NCBI GenBank assembly: GCA_900128585.1
Contig: LT642749.1
Span: forward strand, 1 to 11,227
DNA length: 11,227 bases
Origin: Stramenopiles sp. TOSAG23-3
Taxonomy: Eukaryota; Sar
Direction: 5' to 3'
The position numbers were made by a program, and so were the translations under genes. How positions within the stretch are numbered: the first letter of the stretch is position 1; every line of letters begins with the position of its first letter. The notes under the pieces are model-generated. The model was not told the DNA's origin, searched no databases, and worked only from the letters and a program-made list of their open reading frames with translations. This document shows positions 1-6,617 of the stretch, piece after piece.

Positions 1-1360
1 TTTTTTTTTTTTACTTTAAACCGACGAGCGTTGGAAGTGAGAGGTTCAACCAAACACTCTCTCCCTCACCGAATGAGTGTATTCCGCCAGGGAAGGAGCG
101 CGGCGGTGGTGAATCAATCCTAACGAATGGGCAATGGGTTGTTTCTCATTTAAAAAAAACCACGGCTGTGTGTTATGTTGTCTATGACAATGAATGGAGA
201 ATGTGAGAACTTCAATTATTCATAATAAAACGTACAGTATTAATGTACATTGTAGTAGTAGAAATGTACCGTACTTTTAGTATCTCTTTTCTCTAGTCTG
301 TCCAACCGAAGATGAAGAGAACAAGAGAGAAGAAGAAAAGAAGAAGAAGAAAGAGAACAACAACGAAGACTCCTTTTTTTTTTTGAATGAGGAAGGAAGG
401 AATGAATGATTCTGTACTTAATCTCTCGTCGGCTTTCCTATAATTAATTATAATTAATACCTACCCCCCTCCTACCCAACCTAACAAACCAACCCAACCC
501 CCCACCACGTCATATCTAACTCCGCCTAACTATATATATACCTGTAGCGTGACATTATCAATAGAGCATCCAAATTAAAAATTAAAAATTAAAACTATTA
601 TTCAATTATATATTTTATATATATATAAATCAATAATAATCTCCACCGACGAGACGAGGGACCCTGACCTACGACCTACCTATTTTAAATTATATTATTA
701 TATTTTATATTATACCTATCCACAACCAACCCTACCCTTTTAAATTAAATAAATAAATACCAACCACCTCATAATAAATACTTATAATATGTGACCAACC
801 GGCCGCCGGTATTAATACCATACCACCATATTATAATACCATACCATACCAGCAAGTATTGAATATTAATATTTAATACCTACTATGTACCACCGTATTA
901 ATATTATACCTCTGGATGTGATGATGAAGTGAAAAGTGAAGGACTTCTCCTCTTCGACTTCTTTTAATTTATTGAAGAAAAGAGGGGGGGGAGGCCAAGG
1001 AAAGAAAAAAAATCCAATGATATTTCTATATTAGTATATAAATAATAAGAAAATAATAAGAAAGAAAAGAAAGAGAGGGATGAACAAAAAAACAACAACG
1101 AAGAATAACATTATACAAAATAAGAAGAAAAAAACAAATAAGGAAGAATTAAAAGTTATATATTAAAATAGGTTACGGTTGGTTAGTAAGATTGGAATTT
1201 ATACGGGGGTGTTCCTTCCCATTTAATTAAATCTGAAAGGGGAGCGGCAATTAGCATGTCAGCATAGTCCATAGAACATCAGCTCAGTTAGTCATTCGAT
1301 CAAAAGAATCCCAAGTCGGAGTAGTAGTAGTCGATAGTTAGTTAGTGTGTGGAAAGAACC
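1..1360. other. AT-rich low-complexity intergenic spacer
   Basis: No gene can be supported here. The stretch opens with a T-run and is dominated by AT-rich and simple sequence: a purine-only run at 323-357, a short ATTAAAA tandem around 571-596, TA runs near 531-540 and 605-626, a block of TACC/ACCATACC-like words around 700-880, and further purine-rich sequence around 960-1150. A 12-bp perfect palindrome (ATTTAATTAAAT) lies at 1221-1232, about 130 bases before the first start codon. Bases 3-206 stay open in one forward frame, but the open stretch has no start inside the window and no recognisable product. The last 100 bases are less biased and probably hold the promoter and 5' leader of the gene that starts at 1361. 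Confidence 0.75.
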
Positions 1361-2125
1361 ATGCAGGCTTCGTTAGTTGTGGCAACGGCCGTTGTCGTCT
1401 TCGCCTTCTTTGTAGTTAGTGGTCGTGCCGGTATTGTTCATCGGAGGGGAGAAATGGTAGGAAGTAGATGTTACACGGTTTGCCCGCCGGTTATTTACCC
1501 GACGGGGCATGACCCGTATTACGAATCCTCGTATTTTACACTAGAGCGAGAGCTGCACGGGGGGCCGTTTGGGCCAGGCACGCTGAACCCGTTCAATACC
1601 AACGACCCTAGGAACTACGTGCCTCGTGTGGCACCCCACCCGTTTGGGCAAAAACTCTTTTCGTACGCACCCCCGAGAAACCCGATGAACCCGACGTACG
1701 TGGGAAGCCTTCTCGAAACAGCTAGTAACACCGCCGCGCCGCACCCCGCGGCCCCGAAAGCAACGGCCCCAAACAGCGTAAAATTAGACACCTCGTTCCT
1801 TCAGGTAGGATTAACTGCCACCACAAAGCATAGCCCTCGGAGTGGAATGTGCTTGCATGTTTGCCCGTCGCATAAGGTAACTGATCCCGCCAGCGAGCCA
1901 TTGGGTGGACCGTTTGGCCCAGATCCGTACTTCACGAAGAGCAAACGCATGTTTGTCAACCGCCAGGGTCTGTCTGGGTACAGCCACCCAGGGGCTCACT
2001 TTAGCAATCGCCACAACGACCCCTATGGTGGCCCCTTTGGTGCGGACCCTTATTACGTTTATGGGCAGGACTCGTCGGCAGAATCTTCCGTTCCGAATGG
2101 GTATGCTCCACACCCCCGCCTGTGA
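1361..2125 (+). CDS. Secreted Pro/Gly/Tyr-rich protein with internal duplication, function unknown
   Basis: This gene encodes 254 residues and I do not recognise its family. The open frame extends 12 bases upstream to a GTG, but in a eukaryote the ATG at 1361 is the likely start; it places a hydrophobic signal peptide (about residues 1-24, ending SGRAG) right at the N-terminus. The mature protein is rich in Pro, Gly, Tyr and Asn and has an evident two-fold repeat. Each half runs C-x-x-V-C-P (37-42 and 164-169), then GGPFGP (67-72 and 182-187), then NDP (81-83 and 219-221), then APHP (91-94 and 249-252). GGPFG occurs a third time at 223-227, and DPYY or DPYF at 51-54, 188-191 and 229-232. The four cysteines lie only in the two CxxVCP motifs, which could form disulphides. 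No transmembrane segment follows the signal peptide, so a secreted, wall or matrix protein is inferred. The stop is TGA, with AATAAA 41 bases beyond it. The reading frame is well supported by composition and repeats; the function is open. Confidence 0.75.
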   Translation: MQASLVVATAVVVFAFFVVSGRAGIVHRRGEMVGSRCYTVCPPVIYPTGHDPYYESSYFTLERELHGGPFGPGTLNPFNTNDPRNYVPRVAPHPFGQKLFSYAPPRNPMNPTYVGSLLETASNTAAPHPAAPKATAPNSVKLDTSFLQVGLTATTKHSPRSGMCLHVCPSHKVTDPASEPLGGPFGPDPYFTKSKRMFVNRQGLSGYSHPGAHFSNRHNDPYGGPFGADPYYVYGQDSSAESSVPNGYAPHPRL

Positions 2126-2166
2126 ATTAAGTGAAGTGATTGAGCGAGTGCTGACTGCTGGTGAAA

Positions 2167-2172
2167 AATAAA
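2167..2172 (+). terminator. Putative poly(A) signal of the first secreted-protein gene
   Basis: A canonical AATAAA begins 42 bases after the TGA at 2123-2125. The spacing is short but plausible for a compact protist 3' UTR. A second AATAAA at 2391-2396 is an alternative. The assignment rests on the hexamer and its position only. Confidence 0.45.
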
Positions 2173-3481
2173 AGGCCGAGGGTTTCTTTTTGTTTGTCGA
2201 CGCACGAAATGTGCATTTTTGTGAAAACCTTGAAGGTGTTTATAATTAAATATTTTAATCCAAGTAGTTCAATGTATTTTTTGATATATATTGTACGGCA
2301 TAATAATAGGAACAGGAGATAGATAGCGAGCGTACCAGGTAAATATATATTATTTCGGGCAACCATCCTTCGTTTAGTTAATTAAATACGAATAAAAAGT
2401 ATGGAACCATCGATTTGCCTATATGGGAGGGAACCTTGGAACGAATTATTTCAAGGGAGAGAGAAAATGTACTTATCAAAGATTTTTCACTACGACTTAC
2501 TTCTTAACAACAAACAAGCAAGTTCTGTCTGCTCGCTTCCAAAACTAAAGTACAGTGTTGAAATTAGGGTAAATAATATAATATATATTTGGACATTGAT
2601 ATTGATTAATTGCGGATAAATATATATTTTGTTGTATTTTACTCTATAATTAGTCATAAAATGACAAAAATTACTATTTTAATATATTATTAAAATTGTG
2701 TTCAAATAGTTCCTTTTTATAATACAAAAGGTCTATTTAGTACAAAATATATGATAAAAACGACAAAAATGTATTAAATATTTTTGGATAAAAATAATAG
2801 TATTTAAGCATTTAATACTGTTATTAAGTGTTAATCTGATGTAATTAATGTTTTAAATGCCATTGTTGTTATAATTAGTGCATATAATGAAACCCTATTA
2901 AGAACATTAATGATGGCAGTCTTCATGAGATTCGGTTCTCGCTGCCGATCTTGCAAATTCGAACAACGGGTGATAGAAGGTCGTCCTGGTGCCGCAGCCA
3001 CAATTATCGATCACGGCGTCATACAAGAAGATAGGCTTGGGACGGACAATCATGAAGTTTCAGTACAAAATTTTGTAAATTACCCTCATAGGCTAGGCTG
3101 TGTACCTGTTAATTTATTACCGAGCTCATTTCAATCTATCCTGTTATTTCTCAATGGTGTGTGGTGTATTCAAAATAATTTCAATAAACAAGTAGTAAAT
3201 ACCATCATTATTAACCAGGGGGAAATAGTGGTGGGATGGTGTGCGTAGTTAGTGTTGTAGCAATGTAATAAACAATAATGGGGATGATGACGAAGAAGTT
3301 CTGAGTAGTAAGAAGTAGTAAGTGAGTGATAGTAGTAGTAGTAGTAAAATTCCATTTAAGCAGTCCCCGTTTACACGCTTGTCCCGTCCCATCCATGGTC
3401 GAACAAATGGCGTGAATTGCAATCATAAACATTGCTAGCTCAACTTTAAAACTGATTTTGAAAGATCAATCAAACTCTCTC

Positions 3482-3500
3482 TATATATATATGTATACAT
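3482..3500 (+). promoter_or_regulatory. TATA-like element upstream of the GH18-like gene
   Basis: An uninterrupted TATATATATAT run at 3482-3492, followed by GTATACAT, lies about 50-70 bases upstream of the ATG at 3551. That position suits a core promoter with a short 5' leader. The word TATACATTC (3494-3502) recurs upstream of SepSecS at 6523-6531. TA runs are common in this AT-rich DNA, so the call is tentative. Confidence 0.3.
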
Positions 3501-3550
3501 TCATTTCCCGTTCAACTAAATAACGAACCAACCCTTTTATATAGCACAAC

Positions 3551-4936
3551 ATGAACACCGTGTCACTTCTGATATTTGCGTCCTTCGCCGTGGCGGTAGT
3601 AAACGCGGGCCCTTTCAAATATGGTAACGCCGCATACACGTACGGACCACTTCACTGCACGCCAAACAACTGTGATGTCGTGCCATCTTGCAATCGTGCA
3701 AAGTGGGCCGAACCAATCGCCGAGTACAACAAAGATGCACAGGAGGGGTCCGAAATTAACATTATCTACTCCTACGGTGGAGATATTGAGTTTTGGCCAA
3801 ACAAGACCGACCCGAAAGGGTGCTGGGCGCCAGCTTCGACTGACCCACAAGTATGCAATGTGTCCATCTTCTATGATCCTAACAACGCAGAGGCCGCCCA
3901 CGTGTACAAGCAGACGGACAAAGTCACGTCCATAGTCTCCCTTATCGATTCTCGCATGGATGGCTGGGAGCAAATCAAGACGTACAACGATTACGACGGT
4001 TGCAAGTTTGGCAACTTCTACCCAGACTTGAGAAATTTGACGGATGCTGGAATAGATAAATTGGCGAACGACACCGCACGGTTGTACTGCGGTTGCGAAA
4101 CTTGCGACGATGTTGATGGCCTTCAAGTCGATTTGGAACCGTACCGTGCACCTTACAAAGTGTCTTTGAACAAGTATGTAGCTGCGGTTGCACGCAACTT
4201 GCGCGACGAAACCGGAGAGTTCAATTGCAAGAACGCGGCCCACCCCGAAGGCCGCACCGTTTCGTACTTCACGTTCGCCCACGACCAGAGTTTGGAATTC
4301 ACCAATGATGTCTTGGGCGCAAACGGGTACTACGTGTTCTCTGGGTACGATTTGGACCCCAAACCTGAAGATGGGGGGTTCATGTACAACTCCCCTGCTG
4401 AATTTGAAGACAGGCTGAGGAAAGAAATCACGTACTTTCGGCCTGTCCTTGGGAAAACCGGAAAGTTCACAATTGGATTACCAATTGGTGCGTCTTGCCA
4501 CGAGTACGAACAGTATGTCCCCATGCACGGAAAAGGTTGTGGGCCAGCATGCGAGCCACTGACAAACAACGCAACTATGTTGGATTATGTTAAGGCGTGG
4601 ATGAAAGTTTTGACTGATCCTGTCGTCACCAAAGCAACAAACGGCCTATTTTGCGTTTCCGAAGAACATGACTCGCAATTTCTTGGCACGTCACTTTGGT
4701 CATTCAGTTACCAAATGACATACCCCCCGATGAAATGGTTTGACAACGAGTTTTTGCCCGGCACGCCGCCAGACAGTGTATTTGACTTCTTAAAGACCAA
4801 TCTTCATCGCCTGCGCACGGAATCGTGCACGCAAGCTCAATTGAACGGCGATTTTACCGTGGAGGACGAATGGATCACGCCTGGACCAGATCCGTTTGGA
4901 ATTTTGAACAAGAAAATCAAAGTCTCTGAACAGTGA
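3551..4936 (+). CDS. Secreted glycoside hydrolase family 18-like TIM-barrel protein
   Basis: The 461-residue product starts with a clear signal peptide (residues 1-19, ending AVVNA) and has five N-glycosylation sequons (N84, N103, N162, N173, N340) plus about 15 cysteines, so it probably enters the secretory pathway. Candidate barrel strands follow the order expected for GH18: 69-78 (IIYSYGGD), 125-135, 189-198, 236-244, 260-270 (ending SGYDLDP), 305-315 and 379-393 (LGTSLWSFSYQM). The strand-4 motif DGLQVDLEP (189-197) corresponds to the GH18 signature DxxDxDxE. The acid/base Glu (E196) and the adjacent Asp (D194) are kept, but the middle Asp is Gln192. GH18 members cleave beta-1,4-linked GlcNAc (chitin, N-glycan core) or are inactive lectins; the substrate here is unknown. 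The C-terminal tail after about 400 (including GPDPFG) lies outside the barrel. The gene is intronless, with a TGA stop, and converges on the reverse-strand gene at 5119. The protein-coding call is firm; the family is inferred from the motif and strand order. Confidence 0.88.
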   Translation: MNTVSLLIFASFAVAVVNAGPFKYGNAAYTYGPLHCTPNNCDVVPSCNRAKWAEPIAEYNKDAQEGSEINIIYSYGGDIEFWPNKTDPKGCWAPASTDPQVCNVSIFYDPNNAEAAHVYKQTDKVTSIVSLIDSRMDGWEQIKTYNDYDGCKFGNFYPDLRNLTDAGIDKLANDTARLYCGCETCDDVDGLQVDLEPYRAPYKVSLNKYVAAVARNLRDETGEFNCKNAAHPEGRTVSYFTFAHDQSLEFTNDVLGANGYYVFSGYDLDPKPEDGGFMYNSPAEFEDRLRKEITYFRPVLGKTGKFTIGLPIGASCHEYEQYVPMHGKGCGPACEPLTNNATMLDYVKAWMKVLTDPVVTKATNGLFCVSEEHDSQFLGTSLWSFSYQMTYPPMKWFDNEFLPGTPPDSVFDFLKTNLHRLRTESCTQAQLNGDFTVEDEWITPGPDPFGILNKKIKVSEQ

Positions 4937-5016
4937 GTGAGAGAGAGTGAGCTTTGTATCTGTCGTATGGTAGGAGCATTAGTAAAACATGATGTTGTTT
5001 CTACCACCCAAATGTA

Positions 5017-5032
5017 TTTTATTCAAATAAAA
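5017..5032. terminator. Palindromic bidirectional poly(A) signal between convergent genes
   Basis: TTTTATT-CA-AATAAAA is a perfect 7-bp inverted repeat with a 2-base centre. On the forward strand it gives AATAAA at 5026-5031, 90 bases after the GH18-like stop. On the reverse strand it gives AATAAA at 5023-5018, about 96 bases past the stop of the coiled-coil gene. One element could therefore serve both convergent transcripts, which would overlap at their 3' ends. Its use as a processing signal is inferred. Confidence 0.5.
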
Positions 5033-5118
5033 CAAATTGTTTACAAATTATATTTAAAAAAAAAAAACCAAAATATATAGTATGTTTATATTACAATTAG
5101 GTAACGCTGCATGCATCA

Positions 5119-5670
5119 TTATCCCCTAGGCCCATTTGGAGAACCCCGATTGCTTCCCGTACCTCTTCTCTTTTTCCTGCACGCAGCACAGCCGAAACTA
5201 GAAAGCAAGCCGTTGATGACGGGAGTCGGGGCAATTACAGTAGATATGCCCAGCGTTAACCAATGCAACGCTTTGTTTTGAATGCGCACGTAACACGGTA
5301 GCCTTTGGTTCCTCGAAGACTTCTTCCTATTTACAGAGTAACCTTGAACGACTTCTTCCATGCGCTCTCGGTGCAATTCTTCCATTCTAAAAAGGACCCG
5401 TTCGATCTGATTAATTTCGTTTTCGCACATTTTCAAAGCCATATTGTGTTCCTCGCTTATTTGTTCGCTGCCTCTGCTAATTTCAGCTTGCACTTCGATC
5501 CTACTGTTGGCCACATCATCCTTTAAGCGGTTACATTCAGTTTTGAAATCGTCCAATATTTTCTCTCCCTCGCGCTGCTCTTCTCGGAATTCTTCAAAAA
5601 CTTTCTTTAATTCTATTTCATATTGCTCCACTCGTTTCCGCAACGCTTGGTTGGATAGTAAAGCCGCCAT
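5119..5670 (-). CDS. Coiled-coil protein with hydrophobic C-terminal segment, function unknown
   Basis: The product has 183 residues and I do not recognise its family. Residues 1-110 are rich in Glu, Lys, Arg and Gln, nearly free of Pro and Gly, and spaced like heptads (ALLSNQALRKRVEQYEIE onward), so a long coiled coil is likely. A basic linker (113-123, NRKKSSRNQR) leads to a hydrophobic stretch at about 134-159 (ALHWLTLGISTVIAPTPVIN and on). Two cysteines (161, 164) and a KKRR cluster (166-169) follow, then a Gly/Pro/Ser-rich tail. There is no signal peptide. The layout fits a cytosolic coiled coil anchored by a tail segment, with the cysteines as possible palmitoylation sites. The two prolines in the hydrophobic part weaken the membrane call. 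The start ATG at 5670 is the first in frame and gives a plausible N-terminus. The gene is convergent with the GH18-like gene and divergent from SepSecS. An organelle-tether or trafficking role is conceivable but unproven. Confidence 0.68.
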   Translation of the reverse strand: MAALLSNQALRKRVEQYEIELKKVFEEFREEQREGEKILDDFKTECNRLKDDVANSRIEVQAEISRGSEQISEEHNMALKMCENEINQIERVLFRMEELHRERMEEVVQGYSVNRKKSSRNQRLPCYVRIQNKALHWLTLGISTVIAPTPVINGLLSSFGCAACRKKRRGTGSNRGSPNGPRG

Positions 5671-5768
5671 CCCCTTCCTTGGCTCTATACTTCTTTACTA
5701 ACACCACACTTACTGCTCTAACTTATCTTACAAACTGAAGTCAAACCCAAAACGCTGTTCTTGTGTTG

Positions 5769-5790
5769 ATATATATACATATATATATGT
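5769..5790 (-). promoter_or_regulatory. TATA-like element upstream of the coiled-coil gene
   Basis: A nearly pure TA block, almost palindromic around TACATA, lies about 100 bases upstream of the reverse-strand ATG at 5670. Its distance resembles that of the TA-rich element before SepSecS. The call rests on composition and position alone. Confidence 0.25.
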
Positions 5791-6021
5791 TATGTACAAA
5801 ATAAATAAAGGAAATAACCTTCTATTTGCTCGGTTTCTGGTGATTACTTTCCCGTGTATTATTTGTATATAATATTGATTGATTGACTCTCGCTCTCTCT
5901 CTTCTTCTCTCTCATCTCAACTCAAACACGAAGAAGGGTTTTTTTTCTTTCTTTCTTTTTTTTTTACTAACTACTTTTTCTCTGCTGTGGTGAGTTCCTC
6001 TCTTCTTTCTCCTCCGTCCTA

Positions 6022-6098
6022 TCTCTCTTCTTTCTTCTTCTTTCTTCTTTCTTCTTTCTTCTTCTTTCTTCTTTCTTCTTCTTTCTTCTTCTTCCTTC
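6022..6098. repeat. 77-base uninterrupted pyrimidine tract of TTC/TTTC units
   Basis: Bases 6022-6098 contain only T and C and consist largely of alternating CTT and CTTT units (TTCTTTCTTC-like). The tract sits within a longer pyrimidine-dominated region, about 5886-6123. Long mirror-symmetric homopyrimidine:homopurine tracts can adopt triplex (H-DNA) structure and are length-variable. It lies roughly midway in the divergent spacer. Confidence 0.9.
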
Positions 6099-6297
6099 AC
6101 TCCTACCTCTCATCCCCCTCCCCTGCTGTGTGATGATAGATAATGTTCCATTAATAATAAATTAGTTTGGTTTTAAAGCTATAAATAATAAATAATCATT
6201 TACTGATGCTGTTGCTGTGCTGCTGGTGACGTACTAACTATAACTACAACAACAACAAAAAAGGAGGAACGAATATTATATTAATGAATGAATGATG

Positions 6298-6315
6298 CAT
6301 CATCATCATCATCAT
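6298..6315. repeat. (CAT)6 microsatellite
   Basis: Six CAT triplets run in a row and are followed by CAG and then by ATT-type repeats up to about 6342. This is simple sequence in the leader or promoter side of SepSecS and lies in no supported reading frame. Confidence 0.9.
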
Positions 6316-6516
6316 CAGTATTATTATTATTTATTATTTATTGTAATAATAGGAAAAGAATAGAAAATTTAGTATGTGTGCCACGGATAGACATTTGAAC
6401 GGAATTAGTTGCATTGATAGCGCAGGTGAATTGTGTGTGGGCATACATATAGTGAACTAAGTAATTATTTAGCCAACGATCGATCAGTAGGGCGGGGTAG
6501 GTAGGTAGTAGATAGA

Positions 6517-6530
6517 TAGATATATACATT
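6517..6530 (+). promoter_or_regulatory. TATA-like element upstream of SepSecS
   Basis: GATATATACATT, preceded by GATA repeats, lies about 90-100 bases before the ATG at 6618. TATACATTC (6523-6531) is identical to the word at 3494-3502 upstream of the GH18-like gene. No TATA-like alternative is seen closer to the start codon. It may be a core promoter element. Confidence 0.3.
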
Positions 6531-6617
6531 CGTTGTGTTGAGACACGGAGGGTGGAACTCAACAATCAGGCGAGAGTCGTAGGGTAGAGGAAGACTCCCC
6601 CAGCTTAGCTTGACACG

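Larger units (their letters stand above)
2126..3550. other. AT-rich spacer with one GC-richer island
   Basis: This gap between two same-strand genes holds the 3' end of the first and the promoter of the second. Most of it is strongly AT-rich (especially 2560-2900) and shows no coding signal. An open frame at 2401-2619 is AT-driven and unconvincing. An island at about 2905-3056 is clearly richer in GC and is open on both strands: a forward frame 2910-3248 (112 codons) that runs on into AT-rich sequence, and a reverse frame 3053-2907 (48 codons) that coincides with the island. Neither product is recognisable. A 14-bp palindrome (TACAAAATTTTGTA) lies at 3064-3077, and AGT triplets repeat at about 3330-3346. 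Confidence 0.7.
5671..6617. other. Divergent promoter spacer with long pyrimidine tracts
   Basis: This 947-base gap separates the divergent coiled-coil and SepSecS genes and must hold both promoters. No gene is supported. It contains TA-rich sequence near each gene, a pyrimidine-dominated region from about 5886 to 6123, (CAT)n at 6298-6315 followed directly by (ATT)n, and GATA repeats around 6510-6520. Open frames inside the pyrimidine tract encode only Ser/Phe/Leu or Lys/Glu/Arg runs and are rejected as genes. Confidence 0.75.

Noticed and set aside
3-206. Open forward frame at the left edge containing the word SERFNQTL, faintly like an integrase motif
   Set aside because: There is no start in the window, the frame begins in a T-run, and the rest does not resemble an integrase or any family. 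A 68-codon open frame by chance is plausible over six frames.
1349-1360. Upstream GTG extending the first secreted protein by four residues
   Set aside because: GTG is not a usual eukaryotic start, and the ATG at 1361 places the signal peptide properly.
2401-2619. 72-codon forward frame after the first gene
   Set aside because: It is AT-driven, ends in Ile/Asn/Tyr runs, has no domain, and lies in 3' flanking sequence.
2930-3010. GTTCGAA word on the reverse strand suggesting a tRNA T-loop
   Set aside because: No 5-bp T-stem, acceptor stem or anticodon arm can be drawn around it.
3563-4282. Long reverse frame (239 codons) opposite the GH18-like gene
   Set aside because: It is fully antisense to a gene with a signal peptide and catalytic motif and shows no features of its own.
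5879-6133. Forward and reverse frames encoding Ser/Phe or Lys/Glu/Arg runs
   Set aside because: These are direct translations of the TTC/TTTC tract, not coding sequence.
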